Assembly: GCA_963778895.1 (NCBI GenBank)
Contig: CAVZVZ010000002.1
Location: 930,001 to 994,000 of the forward strand
Reading direction: 5' to 3'
Length of the DNA stretch: 64,000 bases
Source: CAVZVZ01 sp963778895
Lineage (GTDB): Bacteria; Actinomycetota; Acidimicrobiia; Acidimicrobiales; Acidimicrobilacustridaceae
In this document: in pieces, positions 54,329-63,731 of the stretch
How positions within the stretch are numbered: position 1 is the stretch's first letter
Layout of the letters: each line of letters begins with the position of its first letter
Made by a program: the position numbers and the translations under genes
Notes under the pieces: generated by a model
Databases searched by the model: none
Told to the model about the DNA's origin: nothing
What the model saw: only the letters and a program-made list of their open reading frames with translations

Positions 54329-55555
54329 ATGGCCATCGACTTCACGTTTCCTCCCGAAATCGACGAGATCCGGTTCAAGGTCAGCGCGTTCCTCGACGAA
54401 GTGGTCCGTCCCGTCGAGCGCAAGGCCGCAGAGAACGACTGGAGCCGCGACGACTGGATCAAAGCCATCATCGAGATGCGCGGCGAAGCCAAGGAACGTG
54501 GCTTGTGGCTCCCGCACATGCCGAAGGAGTACGGCGGCATGGGTCTCGGCCATGTCGCGATGGCGAGCGTGTCGGCCGAAGCGGGCAAGACGCGCATGGG
54601 ACCGTTCGCCATGAACGCGCAGGCCCCGGACGAGGGCAACATGCACACGCTGTTGCACTGGGCCACCGACGAGCAGAAGAAGAAGTACCTGAAGCCGCTG
54701 TGTGACGGTTACATGCGTTCGTGTTTCGCCATGACCGAGCCCGAGGTTGCCGGTTCTGATCCCACGTTGATCCAGACGCGCGCCTACGAGGACGGCGACG
54801 AGTGGGTCATCAACGGCCACAAGTGGTTCATCTCCGGGGCGCGGGGCGCCAACTTCGCGATCTTGATCGCGCGGACCGAGGACGACCCCGATCTGCCGCA
54901 AGCCGCGAACACGGCGTTCATCGTCGACATCCCGTCCGAGGGCTGGGAGATCGTTCGCGACGTCGAGACGCTTTCGGGCAGCCACAACCACTGCGAGATC
55001 CGCATCGCCGACCTACGAGTGCACAAGGACCAGATGCTCGGAGGGCGAGGGCAGGGCCACCTGCTCGGTCAAGCCCGTCTCGGCCCGGCACGCCTCGCCC
55101 ACTGCATGCGCTGGATCGGCCAGGCCGAGGTCGCGCTCGACATGATGGTCGACCGTTCGCTCAACCGGTACAGCCACGGCTCGCTCCTCGCCGAGAAGCA
55201 GGGCATCCAGTGGATGATCGCCGACTCGGCCATGGAGCTGTACCAGTGCAAGCTGATGGTGTTGCACTCGGCGTTCCTCATCGACAACGGCGACGACTTC
55301 AAGACCGAGGTGTCGATGGCCAAGCATTTCGTGGCCAACTCGCTGTGGCGCATCATCGACCGCGCCATCCAGGTGCACGGCGCGCTCGGTTACTCGTCGG
55401 ACACCCCGCTCGGCGAGATGATGAAACAAGCACGCTGGGCCCGCTTCGCCGACGGTGCCGACGAGATCCACCAGATGCGCATCGCCCAACGCACCATCGC
55501 CGCTTACAAGGACACCGGCACCACCAAAGCCGCCACCGGCAACCTCCCGCTCTGA
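54329..55555 (+). CDS. acyl-CoA dehydrogenase
   Basis: 408 residues, full length. FAD and substrate motifs: CFAMTEPEVAGSDPTLIQT near residue 130, WVINGHKWFISGARGANFAI near residue 155, then RLGPARLAHCMRWIGQAEVA and the C-terminal QVHGALGYSSDTPLGEMMKQ, ARWARFADGADEIHQMRIAQ. The last helix carries DE-I in place of the GTSEI-type base region. Substrate chain type is unknown. Starts 33 bases after the protease gene. Confidence 0.92.
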   Translation: MAIDFTFPPEIDEIRFKVSAFLDEVVRPVERKAAENDWSRDDWIKAIIEMRGEAKERGLWLPHMPKEYGGMGLGHVAMASVSAEAGKTRMGPFAMNAQAPDEGNMHTLLHWATDEQKKKYLKPLCDGYMRSCFAMTEPEVAGSDPTLIQTRAYEDGDEWVINGHKWFISGARGANFAILIARTEDDPDLPQAANTAFIVDIPSEGWEIVRDVETLSGSHNHCEIRIADLRVHKDQMLGGRGQGHLLGQARLGPARLAHCMRWIGQAEVALDMMVDRSLNRYSHGSLLAEKQGIQWMIADSAMELYQCKLMVLHSAFLIDNGDDFKTEVSMAKHFVANSLWRIIDRAIQVHGALGYSSDTPLGEMMKQARWARFADGADEIHQMRIAQRTIAAYKDTGTTKAATGNLPL

Positions 55556-55562
55556 CATTGGG

Positions 55563-55590
55563 TTCGGCGCTGCCGAACGGCCTTCGGCAG
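55563..55590. terminator. overlapping hairpins between convergent genes
   Basis: CTGCCGAA-CGGCC-TTCGGCAG (55570-55590) is a perfect 8-bp stem. It competes with TTCGGC-GCT-GCCGAA (55563-55577). They lie in the 85-bp gap between the acyl-CoA dehydrogenase and ABC ATPase stops, a natural bidirectional terminator site. Confidence 0.55.
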
Positions 55591-55640
55591 CCGGGTCCCG
55601 TCGGGTTCAGCGATCATCCGCCGAATCGGGACCAGGGCAA

Positions 55641-56311
55641 CTAGGCCGCCAGATGGCCGTCGACGATCTGGACCGTGCGGTCGGCGTAGTGGGTCATGCG
55701 GGAGTCGTGCGTGACGATCACGGCTGCGGTGTGACGGCCCCGGACCTCCGACACGATGAGTTCCATCACCTGCTCACCGAGCTTCGTGTCGAGCGCAGAG
55801 GTCGGCTCGTCGATGAGGACGAGATCGGGCTCGTTCATCAACGCACGACCGACGGCCACGCGCTGACGCTCGCCGCCCGAGAGCTGGGCCGGCAGGTTGT
55901 TCATCCGCTTACCCAAGCCCAAGTCCGTCAGCAACTGCTCCGCGCGCGTTCGCGCGGCCGCATGTCCTTCCTGCCGAACTCGGACACGACGAGAAGGTTC
56001 TCGCGAGCATTGAGGAATGGCACGAGGTTCACCGACTGGAACACGAAGCCGACTCGGTTCCTGCGGAAGGATGTCAGTTCCTTCGGTGAGTGCTGCGTGA
56101 TGTCCTCGTCTCCGACGACCACCCGGCCCGCGCTCGGCGAGAGCAGGCCGCCCGCGATCGAGAGCAGGGTGGTCTTGCCCGAGCCCGACGGGCCGATGAG
56201 CGCGAGGATCTCGTCGTCGTCCACGGTGACCGTGGCATGGTCCAGCGCCAGGATCTCGTCGTCGCCCGACCGATAGGTCTTGCGGACATCCTGCATCTCG
56301 AGGGCGGGCAT
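55641..56311 (-). CDS. ABC transporter ATPase, MacB/LolD type (frame break)
   Basis: About 224 residues. LEMQDVRKTYRSGDDEILAL at the N-terminus, Walker A LIGPSGSGKTTLLSIAGGL near residue 38, Q-loop VGFVFQSVNLVPFL, signature QLSGGERQRVAVGRAL, Walker B LVLIDEPTSALD and H-loop IVTHDSRM. This clade (LolCDE/MacB/FtsE-like) works with FtsX-type permeases and moves lipoproteins, peptides or antibiotics, or drives mechanotransmission. The frame breaks near 55945, equal to one lost base. It is followed by two permeases in the same direction of transcription, upstream of it. Confidence 0.92.
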
Positions 56312-56327
56312 GGATCCTCCTGATCAG

Positions 56328-57425
56328 CTAACCGATGGCGGATGCCGGGTCGACCCTGACGACCCGGCGCAATGAGATGGCACTCCCGATCGTCGCCGCG
56401 ACGAGCAGTAGTACGAAGGTGGTGACCGTACGTGAGGTGACGAGTTGGAACGGCAACGCACGCGTCAAGATCGGACTGAGCGCATAGACCGCCACCGCCC
56501 CGAGCACGAACGAGGTGATCGCAACCACCAGCGCTTGGAACACGACGCCGACGAAGATCTGGGCCGTCGAGGCGCCGAGCGCTTTCAACACGGCGTACAG
56601 TCCGATCCGTTCGAGCGTGAGCAGCGCGAAGAACAACGCGATCACCAGAACGGCGACGAGCACGGTGACGTAGATGATCGCAGTGAAGGTCGAGCTCTGT
56701 TCGTTGATCCCTGGCAACGCGCTCACGGAGGCTTGCCGTGTGAGTGTGTCGGTCGTGCCGCCGGTGGCGGCATCGATGTCGGTCGCTACCTGAACGGGGT
56801 TGGTGCCGGGGGACGTGGTCACCGCCAGCGCCTGGAACGTGCCGTCCGGCAGGTTGGCATCGGGCCTCGATGCGGCGAGCACGCTTCGCCAGGTCGTCGC
56901 GTCGACCCACAATCCACCCTGGAGCAGATAGTTCGCGTCATCCACCCATCCGATCACCGAGACCGGGAAGCGACTGGGGCCGAGGCCGATGGTCTCGCCG
57001 ATCGAGACTCCGTCGCGTTCGAGGCTCCGGTCGGCGTACCCCTGCCCGGCGGAGGGCGGGGCGGGGATGCTCGTCGTGGGCCGTTCGTACCCGACCACTG
57101 CGACGTCGGCCAGGTTGCTCTCACCGGGCACCTCGCCGCCTACGAGCACGACGCCGAGTCCCGACACATCCTCGACCCCCGGCACGTTCTCGACCTCGGC
57201 TCGCACGCTCGGGTCGATGCGAGAGCGGATCAAGGACGACCGCGCGTCGGAGGAGAACACGATCAAGTCGCCGGACTGCCTACGGAGAACGCCGGTGGAT
57301 CCGAGGTAGAGGCCGTCCAGCAACGCGCCGAGGACCAGCAGGAGCATCGTCAGGACGAGCAAGGCCGTGGCGACAACGGCGAAACGAAGGGGCCGTCGCA
57401 ACAACTCGCGGAGGGCGAGCTTCAT
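56328..57425 (-). CDS. FtsX-like ABC permease (second of pair)
   Basis: 365 residues from ATG 57425 (MKLALRELLRRPLRFAVVAT). One membrane helix at the N-terminus, a long extracytoplasmic domain (about residues 45-240), then three helices in the FtsX block (IIYVTVLVAVLVIALFFALL, VGVVFQALVVAITSFVLGAV, TTFVLLLVAATIGSAISL). LKALGASTAQIF is the typical coupling helix. Its ATG overlaps the stop of the upstream permease by 4 bp, and it ends 16 bases before the ATPase start. Confidence 0.9.
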   Translation of the reverse strand: MKLALRELLRRPLRFAVVATALLVLTMLLLVLGALLDGLYLGSTGVLRRQSGDLIVFSSDARSSLIRSRIDPSVRAEVENVPGVEDVSGLGVVLVGGEVPGESNLADVAVVGYERPTTSIPAPPSAGQGYADRSLERDGVSIGETIGLGPSRFPVSVIGWVDDANYLLQGGLWVDATTWRSVLAASRPDANLPDGTFQALAVTTSPGTNPVQVATDIDAATGGTTDTLTRQASVSALPGINEQSSTFTAIIYVTVLVAVLVIALFFALLTLERIGLYAVLKALGASTAQIFVGVVFQALVVAITSFVLGAVAVYALSPILTRALPFQLVTSRTVTTFVLLLVAATIGSAISLRRVVRVDPASAIG

Positions 57426-58549
57426 TCGAGGCCTCCGAGGCCCGGCCGCTGCACCGCATCGACCGGGTCTATGCGCAGAACGCGAACGATCGAGACGAGT
57501 GAGCCAGCGAGACCGAGCGCGAGAACCAATCCGACGTTGAAGAGCACGTCGGCGGTCGAGATCGACAACGGCAGTCCGGCCGACGCAACCGCGAGCGTGC
57601 CGTACGTCAACAGCGTGCCGACGACGAGTCCGACCCCGAGGACGAACAGGATCTGCACGCCCAGGGATCCGACCAGGTACGAGCCCGACGCGCCGACCGC
57701 CCGGAGCAGGTTCAACGACGGTTGCTTCTGCACGGTGAGGATCACGAAGAAGAACCCGATCACCAACAGCACAACCCCCCGCACCAACCACAAGATGAGC
57801 TGGAACGACTGGTCCACCTGTGCGACACCCGGCGACTCGGCGGCGGCCTCCGCGCGCGTGAGCGCGTCGACGCCGTCCACCTGCGCGTTGATCGCAGCTG
57901 CGGCAGTCGCGGCGTCGACACCGTCGGCGGGAGCAACGGCGATCACCGACGGCAGTACCGCCTTGGCGTCGGGGTTGATCGCCCGCCGTAGCTCACCGAA
58001 GAAGTCGAAGGTGACCCAGAGCGTCGGCGCCACGCTGTAGCGGCTCTGCTCGGTGAGGCCGACGATCGTGATCGGGACGTCCGACGCGGCCGGTGTGACG
58101 ACGTCTCCCAAGGCAAAGCCCTTCGACGCGTCCTCCTTGCTGGCGAGCGCCTCGCCGGGCTGTTCGGGTCGGCGGCCCGAGACGACCGCCGTCGGTTCTC
58201 CGGGCCCACCGGGTTGGTAGCCGAAGATCGTGGCGTCGACGTCCTGACCATCGGCAACCAGCGTGAAGGTGCCTTCGCCGAGTGGTGCTGACGCGCCAAC
58301 CTCGCTGACCGCCGCGATCTGGGCCTGCTGCGCCGGCGTGACGATCGAACCGGCGATGTTCTTGCGGGCATCCGATCCGAACACGAGCACGTCGGCCGAC
58401 TGCTCGCGGATGGCCCCGACGAAGCTGGTGACGAGCGAGCCGAGGAGTGCTTGTTGGAACAGGATCAAGAACACCAGCAGCCCGACCGCGCCGGCGAGCA
58501 TCCCGAATCGGACTTTGGCGCGCCGCATCTCCTTCGTGGCGAACAGCAC
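57422..58549 (-). CDS. FtsX-like ABC permease (first of pair)
   Basis: 375 residues. Same plan as its partner: an N-terminal helix (FGMLAGAVGLLVFLILFQQA), an extracytoplasmic domain with GSDARKNIAGSIVTPAQ, then three C-terminal helices (ILWLVRGVVLLVIGFFFVIL, LGVQILFVLGVGLVVGTLL, LFNVGLVLALGLAGSLVSIV) and LLRAVGASGSYLVG. The two permeases and the ATPase form a three-gene operon on the minus strand. No membrane-fusion protein is present, so it is not a MacAB-type efflux pump as it stands. Confidence 0.9.
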   Translation of the reverse strand: MLFATKEMRRAKVRFGMLAGAVGLLVFLILFQQALLGSLVTSFVGAIREQSADVLVFGSDARKNIAGSIVTPAQQAQIAAVSEVGASAPLGEGTFTLVADGQDVDATIFGYQPGGPGEPTAVVSGRRPEQPGEALASKEDASKGFALGDVVTPAASDVPITIVGLTEQSRYSVAPTLWVTFDFFGELRRAINPDAKAVLPSVIAVAPADGVDAATAAAAINAQVDGVDALTRAEAAAESPGVAQVDQSFQLILWLVRGVVLLVIGFFFVILTVQKQPSLNLLRAVGASGSYLVGSLGVQILFVLGVGLVVGTLLTYGTLAVASAGLPLSISTADVLFNVGLVLALGLAGSLVSIVRVLRIDPVDAVQRPGLGGLE

Positions 58550-58588
58550 CTCGCCAGCCTAAGGGGGTACGCGTGGGCGCAGGGATCC

Positions 58589-60457
58589 CTAGGGAGCGCT
58601 CGCGGTCGTCGTGGCGCTCGATGAGCTCGTCGTCGGCGGTGCGGTCGTCGTCGAGCGTGGGGGGCTCGTGGTCGAGCTCGTCGCCGACTTGGACGTCGTG
58701 GTCGTCGTCTTGGCCGTCGTGCTGGGCGGTGCGCTCGGGCTGTCCTGCTCGGGCGGTTCGATCTTGCCCGTGTAACCCGGTTTGATCCCGAATTGGGCCA
58801 GGTTGTTCACCGACGGATGACGATCGGCCGCCGGACCGAGCGAGAAGTCACGCAGGATGTTCTCGACGACCTTCTGGATCTGGCAGTCCGTGCTCGTGGC
58901 CGGACCGTTCGGGCACTCGCTCTTGAGCGGCGGTATCCACAAGAAGGTACCGACCGCGAACACGCCCGCGCCGCTCGAGTGCGTGTAGTACGTCGCGTCG
59001 GCGAAGCTCTTCTTGTCGTGGCAAGTCACCGGTGAGTGCGCGACGACTTGAATGTTGGCCGGTGTCGGTGATTCGGGCATCACGCGGTCGTATTCGTTGC
59101 CGACGGCGTTGGGGAGCTTGTCGCCGTCCTTCAGACCGCTCCCGTCGAACATCCACGCGCTCGCGTCGCCGATGACCATGTCGGCTTGCACCGGGTTGCA
59201 CTCGTACATCTGACCGATCAGTGAGCTCTCGGGCCGGTTGCTGGGCGCGTCGCGCCAACTGACCGTCACCTCGTCGGGCACTTTGCCGTTCACCGGGTCC
59301 TCGCTCGCGACGCGGTAGTTCAGCTGGTGCCGGCTACTGCCGAGAGGCGAGTCCTCGAGGCGGATCTTGCGATAGATGGCGTTGGCCCCGAAGAAGGCCA
59401 CGTTCACCCCGTTGTCGCGGGCCTTCTCGAGACCGTCGCGCATCGCGGTCGAGTAGTACTCGTCGTGACCGAGGCTGATCAGCGCCTTGTGCTGGAGCGC
59501 GAGGTCCGACCGTTCGTGCAGGTCGATGTCGGTCCAGTAGCTGACGTCCAGGCCGAGGCGTTCGACGAAGTAGACGAACTCGAACTCGCGACCGAAGAAC
59601 TCACCCGAGCCGTTGCCCCCGTACGGGCGGTCGAAGCTGATCTCGCGCGCTCGGGTCGACGCCAGGCCACCGGCCCCCGTGTAGTGGTTGGCGCCACCCC
59701 AGCCGTTGTAGGCCTGCCAGGTCGTCACCGAGCTCTGCACCAACAGCGGGGCATGGCTCGCGTCGTCGCGAATCGTGATGGGTACGAAGGTGGCACCGCC
59801 GTCGCTGCTCGAGAGCCGGATCAGGTACATCCCCGGTGGCCACGTGGCGTCGGTCTGGACGTGCACGCTCGGGCTCCACTGGGCCTCGGCCATGTGGGTC
59901 GTGGCGTCGACCACCGCCTTGGGCTGGGCCTTGCCGGCCTGCTCGCCCGACGACCAGATCAGGCGGCCGCCGTCGCCTTGGTAATAGCCGATGCGGTACG
60001 CGTCGGCCTTCCACGTCGGTGCCCCCGTGGTGACGAACAGGTCGAAGTCGCCACCGTCGTCGATGCTCGTGCGGCTGGCGTAGCCGCGCACCTTGTCCCA
60101 CATCTTCGGGTCGTCGGGGATGATCCAGTCGAGGCTGCCGTGCTGGGCGTTCTCCTGAGCGATCCAGTCGGGCCCGCGGTACGCCGCCGCCACATCGACG
60201 TGGTCTTCCGCGGGCGCGTCGGTCTGGGTGGACTGGGTGTTGCCGGTGGCCTGGCTCAGCGGCCCCCCGGAGTCCCTGTCGACCGCTCGGGCTGCGACGG
60301 ATGCGGTGAGGATGAGCAGGAGCGCGACGACGAACGCGATGACGCGGCCCGCACGTCGAGGGTGAACGGGTCGCGGCGGCTCGAGGTCGAGCTCGCTGAT
60401 GAGGTATTCGAGCGGGTTCAACTCGGCCGTGGCGTCGACAGGGGGGCCGCCAGGCAT
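58589..60457 (-). CDS. membrane-anchored protein with N,N-dimethylformamidase beta-like C-terminal domain
   Basis: 622 residues. A short cytoplasmic N-terminus, one membrane helix (VIAFVVALLLILTASVAARA, about residues 39-58), a beta-rich region (GDFDLFVTTGAPTWKADAYR, PPGMYLIRLSSSDGGATFVP), then the DMFA2_C-type domain: FEFVYFVERLGLDVSYWTDI, ALISLGHDEYYSTAMRDGLE, VAFFGANAIYRKIR. The last ~55 residues are Ser/Thr/Pro-rich. The domain has a glutamine-amidotransferase-like fold in known proteins, but most secreted homologues have no known activity. It follows the ABC permease gene by 39 bases on the same strand, upstream in transcription. Confidence 0.78.
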   Translation of the reverse strand: MPGGPPVDATAELNPLEYLISELDLEPPRPVHPRRAGRVIAFVVALLLILTASVAARAVDRDSGGPLSQATGNTQSTQTDAPAEDHVDVAAAYRGPDWIAQENAQHGSLDWIIPDDPKMWDKVRGYASRTSIDDGGDFDLFVTTGAPTWKADAYRIGYYQGDGGRLIWSSGEQAGKAQPKAVVDATTHMAEAQWSPSVHVQTDATWPPGMYLIRLSSSDGGATFVPITIRDDASHAPLLVQSSVTTWQAYNGWGGANHYTGAGGLASTRAREISFDRPYGGNGSGEFFGREFEFVYFVERLGLDVSYWTDIDLHERSDLALQHKALISLGHDEYYSTAMRDGLEKARDNGVNVAFFGANAIYRKIRLEDSPLGSSRHQLNYRVASEDPVNGKVPDEVTVSWRDAPSNRPESSLIGQMYECNPVQADMVIGDASAWMFDGSGLKDGDKLPNAVGNEYDRVMPESPTPANIQVVAHSPVTCHDKKSFADATYYTHSSGAGVFAVGTFLWIPPLKSECPNGPATSTDCQIQKVVENILRDFSLGPAADRHPSVNNLAQFGIKPGYTGKIEPPEQDSPSAPPSTTAKTTTTTSKSATSSTTSPPRSTTTAPPTTSSSSATTTASAP

Positions 60458-60523
60458 GGCGGCGAGTGTAGAAATGAGCCCTCGCGCGGAGGGGGATGGT
60501 CGAACATCAACGCGTGAGCCCCA

Positions 60524-62167
60524 TCAGGGCGTGAGTAGAGCCTGTTCTCGAGCCCAGCGGTAGTCGGCCTTGCCTGCAGGACTACGGACAACCTTGTCGA
60601 CGAAGACGATGTCCTTGGGCAGCTTGTAGCGGGCGATGTGCTTCTCGCACTCCTCCAACAGCGCGGCCGGCTCGACCTCGAAGCCCGCTCTGACCTGCAC
60701 GATCGCCACGACCTCGTTGCCCCAGCGCTCGCTCGGGCGACCGGTGACCACTGCGTCGTACACCGCCGGATGGTGGGCAAGGGCCTGTTCGACCTCCTCG
60801 GCGAAGATCTTCTCGCCCCCGGAGTTGATCGTGACCGAATCGCGGCCGTGGAGCTGGAGCTGGCCCTCGGGCGTGTAGTTGGCCCGGTCGCCGGGGACCG
60901 AGTACCGAATGCCGCCGATGACGGGGAACGTCCGCTCGGTCTTGGCCTGATCACCCAGGTAACCGAGTGGCACCCGACCCTCCTGGGCCAGCCATCCGAG
61001 CTCGTCGTTGCCGGGCTCGATCAGCTTCGTCAGGTCCTCGCTGACGATGCACATGCCGATGCCCGGGGTGAACGTGCCGGTGGTCGCGTCGGTGCCGGCG
61101 CTGCTGTACTGCGATGCCTGCTGGCCCGTCTCGGAGGAACCGAGCCCGTCCATGATCGCGATCGTGGGGGCCAGTTCGAGGAACTTGTTCTTGACCGGGG
61201 CGCTGAGCGCGGCCCCGCCGCTGGCGAGCAGCAGCATCGAGCTCAGGTCGTAGTCGCGCCGCTCCAACTCGTCGAGCAAGGGTCGGCCGAACGCGTCGCC
61301 GACGATCAACAGCGTGTTGGCTTGCTCGCGTTGCACGGTCTCCCAGATGTCGACCGGGTCGAGCGTGCGCGTGTTCGTCGGGAGGATGACGGTGTTGCCC
61401 CAATCGAGGGCGATGAACGCCATCCAGTGCGCGGCGCCGTGCATGAACGGCGGCGAGGCCATCATGCGCGCACCACCGTTCTGGGCGTTGGCGCGGATCG
61501 CGTCCATGTCGACCCACTCTTCGGTGGTGGCGAGATCGCGTCCGCCGAGCGCCGCCGGGAAGATGTCGGCTTGGCGCCAGAGCACGCCCTTCGGCATGCC
61601 CGTGGTGCCTCCCGTGTAGAGGATGTAGAGGTCGTCGGGCTCGGGCGTCACGTTCGGCGGGCTGGCATGGACCGACCGCCAGCGCATCGTCGTACCAGAC
61701 GGCGTCGGGCAACAGCTCGTGGCCGGAGTCATCGGGAACCTGGATGAGTACCTCGAGCAACGGCAGCTCGGCCCGCACTGCTTCGAGGGTGGGTGCGAAC
61801 GCCGAGTGGTACACGATCGCTCGCGCCGACGAGTCGTTCGAGGAGGTACAGGAGCTCCTCCTCGACGTAGCGGTAGTTGACGTTGAAGGGCGCCGACGCG
61901 GGCCTTGTACGAGCCGAGCATGCCTTCGAGGTACTCGTTGCAGTTGTAGAGGTAGAGCGCGAGATGGTCCTGCCCGGATTCCCAACCCGCGAGCTCGCTG
62001 CGTTCGGTGTGGCAGCCGAGGCCACGTTCGAGCAGATAGTTCGCCAGTCGTCGAGTGCGGTCGGCGAGCTCGCCGTAGGTGATGCGGCGATCACCCCAGA
62101 CGATGGCTTCACGATCGGGAAAGTCGGTGGCGATGGCCTCGTTCACCTGGGCCAGGTTGAATTCCAT
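60524..62167 (-). CDS. acyl-CoA synthetase / AMP-dependent ligase (frameshifted)
   Basis: About 547 residues from ATG 62167 (MEFNLAQVNEAIATDFPDRE). Motifs: YILYTGGTTGMPKGVLWR (ATP loop), MDGLGSSETGQQASQYSS, VPGDRANYTPEGQLQLHGRD, INSGGEKIFAEEVEQAL and the C-terminal Lys in VVRSPAGKADYRWAREQ. It resembles actinobacterial FadD-type ligases for fatty acids or steroid side chains. Three +1 frame steps near 61896, 61832 and 61678 restore APFNVNYRYVEEELLYLL, AIVYHSAFAPTLEAVRAEL and RSVHASPPNVTPEPDDLY. Confidence 0.9.
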   Translation of the reverse strand: MEFNLAQVNEAIATDFPDREAIVWGDRRITYGELADRTRRLANYLLERGLGCHTERSELAGWESGQDHLALYLYNCNEYLEGMLGSYKARVGALQRQLPLRRGGAPVPPRTTRRRERSCTTRRSHPPSKQCGPSCRCSRYSSRFPMTPATSCCPTPSGTTMRWRSVHASPPNVTPEPDDLYILYTGGTTGMPKGVLWRQADIFPAALGGRDLATTEEWVDMDAIRANAQNGGARMMASPPFMHGAAHWMAFIALDWGNTVILPTNTRTLDPVDIWETVQREQANTLLIVGDAFGRPLLDELERRDYDLSSMLLLASGGAALSAPVKNKFLELAPTIAIMDGLGSSETGQQASQYSSAGTDATTGTFTPGIGMCIVSEDLTKLIEPGNDELGWLAQEGRVPLGYLGDQAKTERTFPVIGGIRYSVPGDRANYTPEGQLQLHGRDSVTINSGGEKIFAEEVEQALAHHPAVYDAVVTGRPSERWGNEVVAIVQVRAGFEVEPAALLEECEKHIARYKLPKDIVFVDKVVRSPAGKADYRWAREQALLTP

Positions 62168-62178
62168 GGCGGCGAATC

Positions 62179-63602
62179 CTAGGACGGGCAGGAGGTGCCT
62201 CCCGCCGGGGCCTGGAGGTCCTGCAAGTAGGTGCGAACTTTGTCGGCGACGCAACTGCTCACCTGGTACGACGTGTGCCCGCCGCCCTCGCGGACGAGCA
62301 GGACGGAGTTCGGTAGGCGCGCGTGGATGCGCTCGGCGTCCTCGAGCGGCGTAGGGGCGTCACCGGTCGCGGCGACCAGCAGGATCGGGGGGACGGTGGC
62401 CGGCCATTGGGTCGGACCGGGTGCCTCGGTCGGGCGGATCGGCCAGTAGGCACACGGCAGCAGCTCGTTGCCGACACCAGCCCCGAAGTCGGGCGCAGCG
62501 GCGGAGATCTGAGCGATGAACTGCCACCACGGGTCGCCGGCCTCGGGGTGGGGGCCGTCGGAGCACAACACGCCTAGATAGCCGGCGAAGGAAGGGCCAT
62601 CGAGATAGGCGTGGGCCAGTTTCTCGAGCGCCGTGCCGTCACCGTCGAGTCCGTCTTGGCAGCGCGCCGGCCAGACGTTGCTGGCCGTCCGGCGCGTAGA
62701 CGGATTCGACCGCCGCCACGCCGAGCGCGCCGGGACCGACCTGGTGTCCGTCTTGGGTACTGATCGGAGCGGTCTCCAGGCGAGCCGCCAGCTCTCGGTA
62801 TTGGTCGAGGTCGTCGGCGAGGGCCTGCTCGATCGCTTCGGCCTGGCCGGTGAGGAACCCGGTCAACGACTCACCCGGATCGACCATGCCGTCGAGCACC
62901 ATCGAGCGGATGTGCTCGGGGAACAGAGCCGCGTAGTCGAGGCCGATGTGCGTGCCGTAGGAGAACCCGAAGTAGTTGAGCGGCTCGCCTCCGAGCGCAA
63001 GTCGCAACTGCTCCAGGTCGCGCGCGGCATTGGTCGTGGTGAGCGTGGGAAGGAGTCGAGGGGCCCGCGGCCTGACAGCCATCGGCGATGGCGCGTGCCG
63101 CGTTCTCCAACTGAGACTTCTCATCCGGATCGTCGGGGGACGGATCGAGCGTGAAGAAGGTCGTGTCGGTCGCGCAGTCGAGCGGTTCGCTGTCACCCAC
63201 GCCCCGCGGGTCCCACGAAACCAGGTCGAACGAGTCACGGAGGTTGCGCACGCCACCTCGACGCAGGAAGTCGATGCCTGACCCACCCGGCCCGCCCGGA
63301 TTGACGATCAGCGCGCCGAGCGGTTGGTCGCCGGTACTCGGTTCGCGGGCGACCGCCAGATTCACGCTGGGTCCACTGGGGTCGCGGTAGTCGAGGGGTA
63401 CGGCCAAGGTCGAGCACTCGATCCCGTCCCCGCATCCGGTCCATGCCAAGGGCAAGGGAGTGGGGGTGGCAGGTGCCGCAGTCGTCGCTACGGGCGTGGG
63501 ATCCGTCGACGGCGGGGGCGCGACCGTCCCGCCACTCGCGCACGCGCTCAGCAGCATCGCACCCGAGAGCACTGCGGTCACCGCTCGAAGCCCACCCGAC
63601 AT
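62179..63602 (-). CDS. secreted alpha/beta-hydrolase lipoprotein, tripeptidyl-peptidase-like (frameshifted)
   Basis: About 474 residues from ATG 63602. Lipoprotein signal peptide AVTAVLSGAMLLSAC with lipobox LSAC, then a Thr/Pro/Ala linker. Hydrolase features of the TAP/SlpD group: LIVNPGGPGGSGIDFL (oxyanion hole), LVSWDPRGVGDSEPLDC, nucleophile NYFGFSYGTHIGLDYA, VAATGDAPTP (Asp) and EGGGHTSYQVSSCVADKV (His). It likely removes peptides from secreted or cell-wall substrates. The frame steps +1 near 63063 and 62679. The lipoprotein signal makes it an expected client of LspA. Confidence 0.87.
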
Positions 63603-63648
63603 GGGCGCCGATGGTACGGGCTGAGCCTCGCCCGCGGACCCCCGCGGC

Positions 63649-63683
63649 GGTAACCAAAGCCTTGTTACGTACCGCCACGGTAC
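63649..63683. promoter_or_regulatory. palindromes in the divergent promoter region
   Basis: GTACCG-CCA-CGGTAC (63669-63683) is a perfect inverted repeat. Just before it, GTAAC (63650-63654) and GTTAC (63664-63668) form a second inverted pair. They lie between the divergent hydrolase and oxidoreductase genes, where an operator would be placed. No regulator gene is adjacent in the window. Confidence 0.35.
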
Positions 63684-63731
63684 CCATCGAGGCTTCGGAC
63701 GCCCGCAAGGGACCGGCGCTAGCGTGCGCGC

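Noticed and set aside
274..63602. Genome-wide programmed +1 ribosomal frameshifting
   Set aside because: Sites share no slippery codon, stop codon or downstream structure, long genes such as dnaE have none, and some genes need steps in the opposite direction. Base-call indels explain all of it.
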